A stretch of 64,000 bases of DNA from Paraburkholderia sp. SG-MS1. Lineage in GTDB: Bacteria > Pseudomonadota > Gammaproteobacteria > Burkholderiales > Burkholderiaceae. This document shows, piece after piece, positions 55,584 through 64,000 of the stretch (the first letter of the stretch is position 1; each line of letters opens with the position of its first letter). Location of the stretch: contig NZ_NPIH01000174.1 in NCBI RefSeq assembly GCF_012275575.1, positions 1 to 64,000 of the forward strand, in the 5' to 3' direction. The notes beneath the pieces are model-generated. The model searched no databases. It was not told where the DNA came from and was given only the letters and a program-made list of their open reading frames with translations. The position numbers and the translations under genes are program-made.

Positions 55584-55609
55584 GTAACCGCGCCGGGACA
55601 CGCAGCGAA
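55584..55609 (+). promoter_or_regulatory. SigF-type promoter for the MXKDX gene
   Basis: Perfect GTAACC-N16-CGAA on the + strand, about 130 bp before the MXKDX-repeat gene. It is the second exact match to the motif in 150 bp, each facing the genes expected in the regulon. Confidence 0.7.
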
Positions 55610-55739
55610 CTACCTCACAGATGCGCGATGACGACGCATCGGTAGTTGCCGCAAAGCAGTCTGTTTAACACCCGCGGGCCGGCCACAAGCTCTAGCCATG
55701 AGCGGCGGCGGCCCGACCAACAACACTCCAGGAGTTGTC

Positions 55740-55979
55740 ATGAAACGCATTGCAATCGCAGCAGTCGCCGCCGCCTTGCTTGTCAGCGGTGGTTCGGTGT
55801 TCGCCCAGGCGAGCGGCGCCATGTCCAACGATTCGATGTCGAAAGACGCGATGAGCAAGGACTCGATGGCCAAAGATTCGATGTCCAAAGACTCGATGAA
55901 GAAGGACGGCAGCAAGATGAAGCACGACTCGATGAAAAAAGACGACGCAATGAAAAAAGACGACGCGATGAGCAAGTAA
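55740..55979 (+). CDS. Pentapeptide MXKDX-repeat secreted protein
   Basis: 79 residues. Signal peptide 1-23 (RIAIAAVAAALLVSGGSVFA), then about ten pentads of the form MSKDS/MKKDD (starting MSNDS at ~28), the MXKDX-repeat family common beside ECF16 sigma factors in Burkholderia and Cupriavidus. Function unknown; the abundant Met residues and charge pattern may make it a methionine-rich oxidation target or metal ligand (inference). RBS AGGAG 5-6 bases before the ATG. Confidence 0.9.
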   Translation: MKRIAIAAVAAALLVSGGSVFAQASGAMSNDSMSKDAMSKDSMAKDSMSKDSMKKDGSKMKHDSMKKDDAMKKDDAMSK

Positions 55980-56049
55980 GGCACGCAGGTGCGTTCCTGG
56001 CATCGTGCGGCGAACGCACCTGAGCCTCGTGGCTTCACGGAGATTCGGA

Positions 56050-56676
56050 ATGAAAGCTCTCCCTCAATCTGGTGCGTTGCCCGACGCGACACGCACCCTG
56101 CAACCCGCATGGGTGCGCATCGCACACTGGCTCAACGCGTTGGCCGTGGTGCTGATGATGCTGTCGGGCTGGCGAATCTACGACGCGTCCCCGGTGTTCC
56201 GGGGTTTCACGATCCCGACCGGCCTCACGCTCGGCGGCTGGCTCGGCGGCGCGTTGCAATGGCACTTCGCGGCGATGTGGCTGCTGTTCTTCAACGCACT
56301 CTTTTATCTGGCGATGAACCTCGTCACGGGCCGCATCCGGTCGAAGTTTTTCCCGCTGTCGCCTCGCGCGGTCCTGCACGACCTGCGCGAAGCCTTGAAA
56401 GGCCACCTGTCGCATGCGGACCCGAGCCGCTACAACGCAGTGCAGAAGTTCGCCTACCTGTTCGCGATGCTCGACATAGCCGTGCTGATCGTATCGGGGC
56501 TCGCGATCTGGAAGTCGGTGCAGTTTCCGGTACTGCGCGAACTGATGGGCGGATATGACAACGCGCGCGTGGTTCACTTCTGCGCGATGGCGCTGCTGGC
56601 CGGTTTCATCGTGATTCACCTGACGATGGTCGCGCTCGTGCCGCGCTCGTTGCTCACGATGATTCGTGGCCGCTAA
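56050..56676 (+). CDS. Membrane cytochrome b561-type protein (b-haem)
   Basis: 208 residues with about four to five membrane helices. Histidines placed in helices for haem b: VRIAHWLNALAVVLMMLSGW near the N-terminus, LQWHFAAMWLLFFNALFY and ARVVHFCAMALLAGFIVIHL near the C-terminus. The pattern resembles the thiosulfate reductase/Ni,Fe-hydrogenase cytochrome b group. It likely passes quinol electrons to the molybdoprotein encoded 16 bp downstream, comparable to MsrQ-MsrP. RBS GGAG 7 bases upstream. Confidence 0.85.
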   Translation: MKALPQSGALPDATRTLQPAWVRIAHWLNALAVVLMMLSGWRIYDASPVFRGFTIPTGLTLGGWLGGALQWHFAAMWLLFFNALFYLAMNLVTGRIRSKFFPLSPRAVLHDLREALKGHLSHADPSRYNAVQKFAYLFAMLDIAVLIVSGLAIWKSVQFPVLRELMGGYDNARVVHFCAMALLAGFIVIHLTMVALVPRSLLTMIRGR

Positions 56677-56691
56677 CCGAGGACTACTCCT

Positions 56692-57468
56692 GTGAAGCCA
56701 TTCAAACCGTCGCGATCGGGCGTCGATCGCGAGTCGCTCAGCCTCGACGTGCGGCGTGAGCTCGATATGCCGTCACGGCGTCTGTTCGGCAAACGCATCA
56801 TCACACTGGGCGGGTTGGCGATGCTGACCGGATGCAGCCTGTCGGACGATAAATCGGTCGAGACCTTTCTATCGCGCGTGTCGGGAATGAACGACCGCGT
56901 GCAAGGCTGGCTATTCGACCCGAACCGTCTCGCACCGACCTACACCGAAGCACAGATCACACGTCCGTTCCCGTTCAATGCGTTCTATGGGATCGACGAT
57001 GTGCCGCACGTCGATGGCGGCGATTTCCGCCTGAAAGTGAGCGGCCTCGTGCAGGACAGGAAGGACTGGACGCTCGCCGACCTTGACGCATTGCCGAAAA
57101 CCGAACAGATCACGCGGCATATCTGTGTCGAAGGCTGGAGCGCGATCGGCCGATGGGGCGGCACGCCGTTCGCCGAATTTCTCAAGCGTGTCGGTGCGGA
57201 CACGTCGGCGAAATACGTCGGCTTCAAATGCGCTGACGACTACTACGAAAGCATCGACATGCCAACGGCGCTGCATCCGCAGACGCTGTTGACCTTTACC
57301 TTTGACGGTCAGCAATTGCCCGCGAAATACGGCTATCCGATGAAGCTCAGAATGCCGACCAAACTCGGCTACAAGAATCCGAAGCACATCATGGAGATTT
57401 TCGTGACCAACACGTTTCCAGGTGGCTATTGGGTCGATCAGGGCTATAACTGGTTTGGCGGATCGTGA
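56692..57468 (+). CDS. Periplasmic molybdopterin oxidoreductase (MsrP/YedY-like), Tat-lipoprotein type
   Basis: 258 residues. Starts at GTG. Tat-like signal SRRLFGKRIITLGGLAMLTGC with R29-R30 and a lipobox cysteine C48, so membrane attachment is likely. The molybdenum cysteine is C145 in RHICVEGWSAIGRWGGTPFAEF, the sulfite-oxidase-fold motif. LRMPTKLGYKNPKHIMEI follows near the C-terminus. Related MsrP reduces oxidised methionine in periplasmic proteins. It follows the cytochrome b gene by 16 bp and is probably under the same SigF-type promoter as the Met-rich MXKDX protein. Confidence 0.88.
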   Translation: MKPFKPSRSGVDRESLSLDVRRELDMPSRRLFGKRIITLGGLAMLTGCSLSDDKSVETFLSRVSGMNDRVQGWLFDPNRLAPTYTEAQITRPFPFNAFYGIDDVPHVDGGDFRLKVSGLVQDRKDWTLADLDALPKTEQITRHICVEGWSAIGRWGGTPFAEFLKRVGADTSAKYVGFKCADDYYESIDMPTALHPQTLLTFTFDGQQLPAKYGYPMKLRMPTKLGYKNPKHIMEIFVTNTFPGGYWVDQGYNWFGGS

Positions 57469-57672
57469 GTCGCGGGCCGAACACCGGAACCGGCCGAGAT
57501 GCGCAAGCAGTGAGTGCGGAGTAATATCGCTACCAGGCTCAGCTTCCCGCTCGAGCGCGATCGGGTGCCCATGCGCACGTCGATCCATGAACCGGAAGCG
57601 GGCTCGCTGGAACGCCTGGACGCCGCGCGGATGAAACGCATGGCGGTGTCGGCATTGCCGAGGACATCGTTC

Positions 57673-58074
57673 ATGTCAAGCGAATGGAAGCGCCGCCTGC
57701 GGTTGTTTATCCAGCGTTTCTGGCAGCCGACCAGCGCGTGCATGACCTGTATGCCCGGCAGCTGGGGCAATCTCATGAGCCTCGCCCACTGGACGATCGC
57801 ATTGCAGACCGGTCTGCTGACCGGGCTGCTGGCGGTCTTGCTGACTTTCACGCCAGCGGCCCGATTCTATAAGCACCGATATAGCAATGCGCTGCTAGTC
57901 GGTTTGCTGACGGCGATAGGCGACGCTTACGCCCACCAGAGCCACTACCGCATCCCCTATGTGGAGCATATCGTGACCGGTGTGATCTCCGCTCTCCTGA
58001 CGTTGGCCGCGTCGTATCTCTTCGAAGATCGGGCGCGACGCCTTCGCGCGGCGTGGGCTCGGGTTTTCGGGTAG
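57673..58074 (+). CDS. Hypothetical membrane protein with CxxC motif
   Basis: 133 residues from the chosen ATG (GAGG 10 bases upstream); the frame is open further upstream, so the start is uncertain. Begins EWKRRLRLFIQRFWQPTSAC, with CMTC near residue 20, then about three membrane helices (TIALQTGLLTGLLAVLLTF, SNALLVGLLTAIGDAYAHQS, HIVTGVISALLTLAASYLF) and an arginine-rich tail. No family is recognised with confidence. It follows the SigF-controlled set and may belong to it. Confidence 0.6.
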   Translation: MSSEWKRRLRLFIQRFWQPTSACMTCMPGSWGNLMSLAHWTIALQTGLLTGLLAVLLTFTPAARFYKHRYSNALLVGLLTAIGDAYAHQSHYRIPYVEHIVTGVISALLTLAASYLFEDRARRLRAAWARVFG

Positions 58075-58212
58075 CGAACCTGTGACGCGCTGGGCGGGCG
58101 GTCAGGTCAGTCGTCACCGCGCATGAGACTGGATTCGACCGCGTAGCCTTCCACAAAGAGTTCGATGAAAAGGCGCTTCAGTTTTTCAGATCGAACATGC
58201 ACTGAGCGCGCT

Positions 58213-59916
58213 TTACATCTTCACAACGTCGTTCCACTGGTTGCTCTCACGTTTTCTCGACGCCACGCCATTCGCAACGAAGTAAGGCGTGTCGACACGC
58301 GCCAGCGCCTCCCGCCCACGAATCCGGTCGGCGATCTTCTCGGCCAGCATGATGGTCGGCGCGTTCAGATTGCCAGTCGTGATGCGCGGCATGATCGACG
58401 CATCGACGACCCGCAGCGCGTCGATGCCATGCACGCGGCCCTCGTTGTCGACCACGGCCATGTCGTCATAGCCCATTTTGCACGAGCATGACGGATGAAA
58501 CGCCGTTTCCGCGCGCATCCGTACGAACTGATCGAGTTGCGCGTCGGTGCTCAGTTCGGCACCGGGATTCAGCTCGCGCCCGCGATAACGGCCGAGCGCC
58601 GGCTGACGCATGATTTCGCGCGTGATCCGGATGCCGTCGCGGAACTCGCGCCAGTCGAGCGGATCGGCCATGTAGTTGAACAGGATGCTGGGGTGTGCAT
58701 GCGGATCGCGCGAGGTGAGCTTCACGCGGCCCCGGCTCGGCGAACGCATCGAGCCGACGTGCGCCTGGAAGCCGTGCATCCTGATCGCATTCGAGCCGTT
58801 GTAGTTGATGGCGACCGGCAGGAAGTGATACTGAAGATTCGGCCACAGGTCGTCGTCGCGCGTGCGGATGAAGCCGCCCGCTTCGAACTGATTGCTTGCG
58901 CCGATGCCCGTGCCGTTGAGCATCCATTCGAGTCCGATGGCAGGCTGGTTCCACCACTGCAACGCGGGGTAGAGCGACACCGGCTCCTTACACTCGTACT
59001 GGATATACATCTCCAGATGATCCTGAAGATTCTCGCCGACACCCGGCAGATCGTGCACGAGCGGCACGTCGAACTCGCGCAGCCAGGTCGAGCGTCCCAC
59101 GCCAGAGCGTTGCAGCAGTTGTGGCGATCCGATTGCGCCGCTGCACACGAGCACTTCGCGGCGCGCATGCACGTTCGCCGCTGTGCCGTGACGCAGATAC
59201 GCGACGCCGACCGCACGCTTGCCCGAAAACAGCACGCGGTCGGTTACCGCATGCGTGACGATCGTCAGATTCGGCCGCGTTTTCGCGCGATCCAGATAGC
59301 CGCGCGCGGTGCTTGCGCGGCGGCCGTTGGCCGTGACCGTGCGATCCATCGGACCAAAGCCTTCCTGCCGATAGCCGTTCAGATCGTCGGTGCGCGCAAA
59401 GCCCGCCTGCACACCGGCCTCGACCATCGCGGCGAAGAGCGGGTTGTTGCCCGGCTTGCTGGTGCTCACGTGGACGGGGCCGTCGCCGCCGTGATACGCG
59501 TTCGCGCCGATGTCGCGCGTTTCGGCTTGGCGGAAATACGGCAGGCAATCCAGATAGGTCCAGTTCGCGAGGCCGGGCCGCGCGGCCCAGCCGTCGTAAT
59601 CGAGCGCATTGCCGCGGATGTAGCACATGCCGTTGATCAGCGACGAGCCGCCGAGCCCCTTGCCGCGTCCGCACTCCATGCGCCGGTTGTTCATGTGCGG
59701 TTCGGGGTCCGTCTCATACGCCCAGTTATAGCGGCGTCCTTGCAGCGGATACGCGAGCGCGGCCGGCATCTGCGTGCGGAAATCGAAACGGTAGTCGGGG
59801 CCGCCTGCTTCGAGCAGCAGCACCGTCACGTCGGCGTCTTCGGTGAGGCGCGACGCGAGCACGTTACCCGCCGAACCCGCGCCCACGATGATGTAGTCGT
59901 ATTCGTTCGAGGCCAT
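58213..59916 (-). CDS. betA: Choline dehydrogenase
   Basis: 567 residues, GMC oxidoreductase. FAD motif [19 protein letters not shown] at 6-24, [23 protein letters not shown] (GMC signature 1) and [15 protein letters not shown] (signature 2). The C-terminal active-site region has [10 protein letters not shown] and [26 protein letters not shown]. Membrane-associated oxidation of choline to betaine aldehyde. Last gene of betI-betB-betA; starts 12 bp after betB. Confidence 0.95.
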   Translation of the reverse strand: MASNEYDYIIVGAGSAGNVLASRLTEDADVTVLLLEAGGPDYRFDFRTQMPAALAYPLQGRRYNWAYETDPEPHMNNRRMECGRGKGLGGSSLINGMCYIRGNALDYDGWAARPGLANWTYLDCLPYFRQAETRDIGANAYHGGDGPVHVSTSKPGNNPLFAAMVEAGVQAGFARTDDLNGYRQEGFGPMDRTVTANGRRASTARGYLDRAKTRPNLTIVTHAVTDRVLFSGKRAVGVAYLRHGTAANVHARREVLVCSGAIGSPQLLQRSGVGRSTWLREFDVPLVHDLPGVGENLQDHLEMYIQYECKEPVSLYPALQWWNQPAIGLEWMLNGTGIGASNQFEAGGFIRTRDDDLWPNLQYHFLPVAINYNGSNAIRMHGFQAHVGSMRSPSRGRVKLTSRDPHAHPSILFNYMADPLDWREFRDGIRITREIMRQPALGRYRGRELNPGAELSTDAQLDQFVRMRAETAFHPSCSCKMGYDDMAVVDNEGRVHGIDALRVVDASIMPRITTGNLNAPTIMLAEKIADRIRGREALARVDTPYFVANGVASRKRESNQWNDVVKM

Positions 59917-59928
59917 CGCCGCCGCTCC

Positions 59929-61398
59929 TTAGAATACCGGTTGATAGGGGCCGAGTTCGACCTGCACGGACTTGATGCGCGTGTAGTGTTCGAGCGTCGT
60001 GATGCCGTTTTCGCGGCCGACCCCCGATTGCTTGTAGCCGCCCACCGGCATTTCCGCGGGCGACTCGCCCCACGTGTTGATCCAGCAGATGCCGGCGTCC
60101 AGCCGATGAATCACGCGGTGCGCGCGAGCGAGATTTTCGGTGACGACGCCCGCGGCGAGGCCATAAGGGGTAAGGTTCGCGCGCGCGATCGCTTCGTCCT
60201 CGTCGTCGAATACGAGGATGCTCATCACCGGGCCGAAGATTTCTTCGCGCACGATGCGCATGTCGTCGCGGCAACCGGTGAAGACGGTCGGCGCGACATA
60301 CTGGCCGCGGCCGAAATGACCTTCGGTCAGGCGCCGGCCACCCGCCAGCAAGCGCGCGCCTTCATGAACGCCGCTATCGATATAGCCGAGCACCTTCTGC
60401 AATTGCGCGGCGCTCGCGAGCGGGCCGAAGTTCGTATCCGCGTCAGTGGGCGCGCCCACGCGGATACGTTCGACCCGCGCGAGCAGCAAGGCTTCGAACC
60501 GCTCCAGCACGCTGCGTTGCACGAACACGCGCGTGCCGTTGGTGCAGACCTGGCCCGCGCTGAAGAAGTTGGCGCTCATCGCGATGTCGGCTGCACGCTC
60601 GAGGTCGGCGTCGTCGAACACGATGAGCGGCGATTTGCCGCCGAGCTCCATCGTCACTTCTTTCAGCGACGACGACGCGGCGAGCGACATCACTTTTTTG
60701 CCCGTTTCGACGCCGCCCGTAAACGAAATCTTCTCGATGTGGGGATGCGCGGCGAGCATTGCACCGACCCGGCCGTCGCCCTGGACGACATTGAAGACGC
60801 CCGCCGGCACGCCGGCCTCGGTGTAGATCTGCGCGAGCTTCAACGCCGACAACGGGGTGATCTCGCTCGGCTTGAAGATCATCGCATTGCCGGCCGCGAG
60901 CGCGGGCGCCGATTTCCAGCACGCGATCTGGATCGGGTAGTTCCATGCGGCGATGCCCGCGCACACGCCGAGCGGCTCGCGGCGCGTGTAGACGAACGAC
61001 GAGGGGCGCAGCGGAATCTGTTGGCCTTCGATCGCGGTGGCAAGCCCCGCGTAATACTCGATCACGTCCGCGCCGGTAACGATATCGACCGTGCGCGTTT
61101 CGGCGATCGGCTTGCCGGTGTCGCGGGTTTCGAGCAGCGCAAGTTCGTCGTTGCGCTCGCGCAGCAGGTCCACCGCGCGACGCAGAATGCGCGAGCGCTG
61201 CATCGCCGTGAGCGCGGCCCACTCGCGTTGCCCGGCTTGCGCCGCTTGCACTGCGCGCTCGATATCGGCCGCCGATGCCTGCTGCACGCTCGCGAGTGTC
61301 TCGCCGGTGGCGGGGTCGAGCGTGTCGAAGGTTTCTCCACTGGTTGCATCGACGTAAGCGCCGCCTATGTACAGACGTTGCGTTGCGAATACCGCCAT
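59929..61398 (-). CDS. betB: Betaine aldehyde dehydrogenase
   Basis: 489 residues. ALDH motifs: catalytic cysteine in [18 protein letters not shown], the Glu of [47 protein letters not shown] substrate/NAD region and [19 protein letters not shown]. BetB type is supported by [23 protein letters not shown]-dependent oxidation of betaine aldehyde to glycine betaine. The ATG has AGGAG 7 bases upstream; a GTG directly before it is a less likely start. Confidence 0.95.
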   Translation of the reverse strand: MAVFATQRLYIGGAYVDATSGETFDTLDPATGETLASVQQASAADIERAVQAAQAGQREWAALTAMQRSRILRRAVDLLRERNDELALLETRDTGKPIAETRTVDIVTGADVIEYYAGLATAIEGQQIPLRPSSFVYTRREPLGVCAGIAAWNYPIQIACWKSAPALAAGNAMIFKPSEITPLSALKLAQIYTEAGVPAGVFNVVQGDGRVGAMLAAHPHIEKISFTGGVETGKKVMSLAASSSLKEVTMELGGKSPLIVFDDADLERAADIAMSANFFSAGQVCTNGTRVFVQRSVLERFEALLLARVERIRVGAPTDADTNFGPLASAAQLQKVLGYIDSGVHEGARLLAGGRRLTEGHFGRGQYVAPTVFTGCRDDMRIVREEIFGPVMSILVFDDEDEAIARANLTPYGLAAGVVTENLARAHRVIHRLDAGICWINTWGESPAEMPVGGYKQSGVGRENGITTLEHYTRIKSVQVELGPYQPVF

Positions 61399-61410
61399 CA
61401 CGTGCTCCTT

Positions 61411-62016
61411 TCAGGAAATGCCGCTGGCCTGATTGCGCGCCGCCAGCATCAGGTCGATATAGTCGTTCGCGACGCGTAGCGCCGCCCTGGTGTCGAACGG
61501 TTCGCCCGACAGCGCGCCGCGCAGCCACAAGCCGTCGATCAGCGCCGCGAGGCCGCTCGCCGCACGGCGCGCCGCCGCGCGCGGCAGCGCCTTCGAAAAA
61601 TCCGCGCACAGATTCGAGTTCAGCCGGCGCGTGTTCACGTATTGCAGTCGCCGCAACTGCGGCTTGTGCATGCTCTCGGACCAGAACGCGAGCCACGTTT
61701 TCATGACCGGGCCGCTGGTTTGCGCGGCGTCGAAATTCGCGGCGACCACTGCGCGCAGTTTCGCGCGCGGGTCCGCCTTCGCCGCCCGGCGACGGCTCGC
61801 GGTGGCCTGCCACAGATCGCGCAGCACGTGACGCATGGTAGCTTCGAGCAAGCCGTCCTTGTCGCCGAAATAGTGGCTGACGATGCCCGTGGAAATGCTC
61901 GCGCGTTGTGCGACCGAGGCGAGCGTCGCGCCCGCGAGACCGCTCTGGTCGATCGTGAGCAGGGTGGCGTCGATGAGCTGCGCGCGGCGGATTTCGCGCA
62001 TTCCGAGTTTAGGCAT
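61411..62016 (-). CDS. betI: TetR-family repressor of the bet operon
   Basis: 201 residues. HTH at about 8-55 ([50 protein letters not shown]) strongly matches BetI; the C-terminal ligand-binding part includes [26 protein letters not shown]. Choline is the known inducer. First gene of betIBA; a perfect operator-like inverted repeat lies in its upstream region. fdhA is divergent. Confidence 0.94.
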   Translation of the reverse strand: MPKLGMREIRRAQLIDATLLTIDQSGLAGATLASVAQRASISTGIVSHYFGDKDGLLEATMRHVLRDLWQATASRRRAAKADPRAKLRAVVAANFDAAQTSGPVMKTWLAFWSESMHKPQLRRLQYVNTRRLNSNLCADFSKALPRAAARRAASGLAALIDGLWLRGALSGEPFDTRAALRVANDYIDLMLAARNQASGIS

Positions 62017-62085
62017 GGTGGTGGAGACGGCGGCGCACCCACGTGCGAGCCGCCAGTATGGACTCGATGGCGCATGGTAAGTTTA

Positions 62086-62113
62086 TTTATATTGAACGGT
62101 CAATCAATATAAA
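62086..62113. promoter_or_regulatory. BetI-type operator
   Basis: TTTATATTGA and TCAATATAAA form a perfect 10-bp inverted repeat with 8 bases between. Within it ATTGA-ACGG-TCAAT is a second palindrome, the form of known BetI sites. It lies 70 bp upstream of betI and 149 bp from the divergent fdhA start, so both could be affected. Confidence 0.72.
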
Positions 62114-62261
62114 CAGCGTTCCTTCACGTGTCGGTTCCAGCCAAACTCGTGTCGCGTGAGCTACATGTGCTCGACGCCGGTGCACGTTACGCTCGTTGAA
62201 CGGCGTGCCGCGCTGAAAACCCGCACTCGGTCGCGCCGCTCACAAGACATGGAGACGGACA

Positions 62262-63461
62262 ATGAGCAGCAATCGCGGCGTCGTGTATCTCGGGCAGGGC
62301 AAGGTGGAAGTGCAGTCGATCGACTATCCGAAGATGGTCGATCCACGCGGGCGGTCGATTGGCCACGGCGTGATTCTGAAAGTGGTGAGCACGAATATTT
62401 GCGGCTCCGATCAGCACATGGTGCGGGGCCGCACGACCGCCGAAGTCGGCCTCGTGCTCGGTCACGAGATTACCGGCGAGGTGATCGAGATCGGCCGCGA
62501 CGTCGAGACGCTCAGAATCGGTGACCTCGTGTCCGTACCGTTCAACGTAGCGTGCGGACGCTGCCCGACCTGCAAGGCGCAGCACACCGGCGTGTGCCTG
62601 AACGTGAACCCGTCGCGGGCGGGCGGCGCGTACGGTTACGTGGACATGGGCGGCTGGATCGGCGGCCAGGCCGAGTACGTGATGGTGCCGTACGCGGACT
62701 TCAATCTGCTGAAGTTTCCCGACCGCGCGCAGGCGATGTCGAAAATCCGCGACCTCACGTGTCTGTCCGACATTCTGCCGACTGGCTATCACGGCGCGGT
62801 GATGGCGGGCGTGAAGCCCGGCGCGACGGTGTATATCGCGGGCGCGGGGCCGGTGGGCATGGCCGCGGCGGCGTCGGCGAGATTGCTGGGTGCGGCCTGC
62901 ACGATCGTCGGCGATATGAACGAGGCGCGTCTCGCGCATGCGCGCAAGATGGGCTTTCAGACCATCGATCTATCGAAGGACGCCACGCTCGGCGAGCAGA
63001 TCGAGCAGATACTCGGCAAGCCCGAAGTGGATTGCGCAGTAGACTGCGTCGGCTTCGAGGCGCATGGCCACGGCAGCAGCGGCGCGCGCGAGGAAGCGCC
63101 GGCCACGGTGCTCAATTCGCTGATGGAAATCACGCGCGCGGCGGGCGCGATCGGCATTCCGGGACTGTATGTGACCGACGACCCGGGTGCCGCCGACGCC
63201 GCTGCCCGCAAAGGCAGCCTGAGCATCCGCTTCGGGCTCGGCTGGGCCAAGTCGCATTCGTTCCACACCGGGCAAACGCCGGTCATGAAGTACAACCACA
63301 ATCTGATGCAGGCGATCTTGTGGGACCGCTTGCCGATTGCGGATATCGTCAACGTGACGGTGGTGTCGCTAGACGACGCGCCTGATGGTTACCGGCAATT
63401 CGATGGCGGCGCGCCGAAGAAGTTTGTGATCGACCCTCACGGCCTGTTGAAAGCGGCTTGA
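62262..63461 (+). CDS. fdhA: Glutathione-independent formaldehyde dehydrogenase
   Basis: 399 residues of the zinc alcohol-dehydrogenase family. Catalytic zinc: NICGSDQHMVRG and GHEITGEV; structural zinc cysteines in NVACGRCPTCKAQHTGVCLN; NAD motif AGAGPVGMAAAASARLLG; C-terminal KKFVIDPHGLLKAA. Matches Pseudomonas putida FDH, which does not need glutathione. Formaldehyde is released during betaine-dimethylglycine-sarcosine demethylation, so its place divergent from betIBA fits detoxification. RBS GGAGA; a strong terminator follows. Confidence 0.93.
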   Translation: MSSNRGVVYLGQGKVEVQSIDYPKMVDPRGRSIGHGVILKVVSTNICGSDQHMVRGRTTAEVGLVLGHEITGEVIEIGRDVETLRIGDLVSVPFNVACGRCPTCKAQHTGVCLNVNPSRAGGAYGYVDMGGWIGGQAEYVMVPYADFNLLKFPDRAQAMSKIRDLTCLSDILPTGYHGAVMAGVKPGATVYIAGAGPVGMAAAASARLLGAACTIVGDMNEARLAHARKMGFQTIDLSKDATLGEQIEQILGKPEVDCAVDCVGFEAHGHGSSGAREEAPATVLNSLMEITRAAGAIGIPGLYVTDDPGAADAAARKGSLSIRFGLGWAKSHSFHTGQTPVMKYNHNLMQAILWDRLPIADIVNVTVVSLDDAPDGYRQFDGGAPKKFVIDPHGLLKAA

Positions 63462-63496
63462 CGATGCACTCAGGCGGGTACTGAAGCACCATTGCG

Positions 63497-63539
63497 ACAA
63501 ACGCGCTGAGCGGTTTTCCGTTCAGCGCGTTTGTTTTTT
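63497..63539 (+). terminator. Rho-independent terminator after fdhA
   Basis: 17-bp stem with one G-T pair (arms ACAAACGCGCTGAGCGG and CCGTTCAGCGCGTTTGT), TTTT loop, then TTTTT. It lies 36 bp after the fdhA stop and 60 bp before the convergent regulator's stop. Confidence 0.92.
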
Positions 63540-63598
63540 CGGTGATGAACGGCGCTGATGCAAAGTGAAGTCGAGTATGCCCAGCGCGACCCGATGCT

Positions 63599-64000
63599 TC
63601 AGGCGGCCATCACAGGCACCGTGGCCAGCGAAGGGGCCTGCTTGCGCCGCTCGCGCGTCGGGGCGGTGCCGAACGCGTCGCGATAGCTCTTCGAGAAGTG
63701 GCAGGCGGACTGGAAGCCGCAAGCCATCGTGATGTGCATGATCGACATATCCGTTTGCAGCAGCAGCTCGCGGGCGCGCCGCAAGCGCAGCGTCAGATAG
63801 TAATGGGTGGGCGTCATTCCGAGATGCTCCCGGAACAGGCGCTGCAATTGCCGTTGCGACATGCCCGCAAGACGCGCGAGTTCTTCGCGCGAGAGCGGCT
63901 CTTCGATGTTGTTCTCCATCAGCGAGATCACTTCGAACAGCGACTTGTTGGCCGAGCCGAGCCGCGCGACGAGCGGCATCTTCTGTTGCGCGCTGGTGTC
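63599..64000 (-). CDS. gbdR: GlxA-family AraC-type regulator, C-terminal part (probable GbdR)
   Basis: The frame is open through the window end, so the gene begins outside. Visible are about 134 residues: DTSAQQKMPLVARLGSANK, the linker LFEVISLMENNIEEPLSREE, then an AraC HTH pair (LARLAGMSQRQLQRLFREHL; YYLTLRLRRARELLLQTDMS, IMHITMACGFQSACHFSKSYRDAFGTAP). This closely follows the C-terminus of betaine-responsive GbdR proteins, and the position next to bet and fdhA genes fits. The N-terminal DJ-1/PfpI-like domain is not in the window. The name is a best guess among GbdR/CdhR/SouR. Confidence 0.8.
   Translation of the reverse strand, partial: DTSAQQKMPLVARLGSANKSLFEVISLMENNIEEPLSREELARLAGMSQRQLQRLFREHLGMTPTHYYLTLRLRRARELLLQTDMSIMHITMACGFQSACHFSKSYRDAFGTAPTRERRKQAPSLATVPVMAA

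Noticed and set aside
58495..61479. 994-codon open frame on the plus strand
   Set aside because: Fully antisense to betA and betB, both of which have complete family motifs. Shadow frame.
1..64000. tRNA, rRNA, insertion sequence or prophage genes
   Set aside because: None was recognised by sequence motif on either strand.

Overview
The window looks like a piece of a Paraburkholderia/Burkholderia-type chromosome: high GC with strong third-position GC bias, a Burkholderia-style porin and DUF4148-like protein, a SigF/NrsF stress module, and glycine betaine/sarcosine catabolism genes typical of soil Burkholderiaceae. No rRNA, tRNA, IS element, phage gene or CRISPR array was seen. The organism call is an inference from gene content.

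Layout. (1) 1-5548: the 3' end of a type I polyketide synthase (KR-ACP), an LpxC paralogue, an alpha-oxoamine synthase, a GNAT-like protein and a GDP-mannose-forming enzyme. They run tightly on + and end at a strong terminator, and look like a specialised lipid or glycolipid locus. (2) 5744-9189: an AhpD-like protein, a small protein with a double-glycine-like leader, a HAD phosphatase, a di-haem peroxidase remnant and an extra PRPP synthetase. (3) 9385-17126: FkbH-like enzyme, ACP, MBOAT acyltransferase, SGNH protein, GT87-like membrane glycosyltransferase and a double-hotdog/SDR fusion. The first four genes mirror the logic of the Dlt D-alanylation system but with a glyceryl-loading enzyme. 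This is my best candidate for an undescribed system. (4) 17104-29667: LLM monooxygenase with a divergent XRE-cupin regulator, a BON protein, and an IclR regulator beside acyl-CoA catabolism genes (two acyl-CoA dehydrogenases, SDR, acyl-CoA ligase plus a ligase remnant), then a secreted beta-propeller protein.

(5) 29767-37790: a branched-chain-type ABC importer (livHMGFK order), a class II aldolase-like gene, a porin and a small secreted protein. The liv and porin upstream regions share two sequence motifs, which suggests co-regulation. (6) 37828-38582: a LysR remnant and tandem 102-bp nested-hairpin repeats, placed directly before a choline/betaine ABC transporter (choV, choW, GlxA/AraC regulator, choX). 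(7) 42825-51315: a second GlxA/AraC regulator, L-serine dehydratase and the tetrameric sarcosine oxidase operon soxBDAG. (8) 51476-58074: an MFS transporter, AmpC-type beta-lactamase, nrsF and a SigF-like ECF sigma factor on -, with MXKDX-repeat, cytochrome b and Mo-oxidoreductase genes on +. Two perfect GTAACC-N16-CGAA motifs are present. (9) 58213-64000: betA, betB and betI with a palindromic operator, a divergent formaldehyde dehydrogenase gene, and the C-terminal part of a third GlxA/AraC regulator, probably GbdR.

Together regions 6, 7 and 9 give an almost complete route from choline to pyruvate: uptake (Cho), choline to betaine (BetAB), then (steps outside the window) betaine to sarcosine, sarcosine to glycine (Sox), serine to pyruvate (Sda), with removal of the formaldehyde released by demethylation (FdhA).
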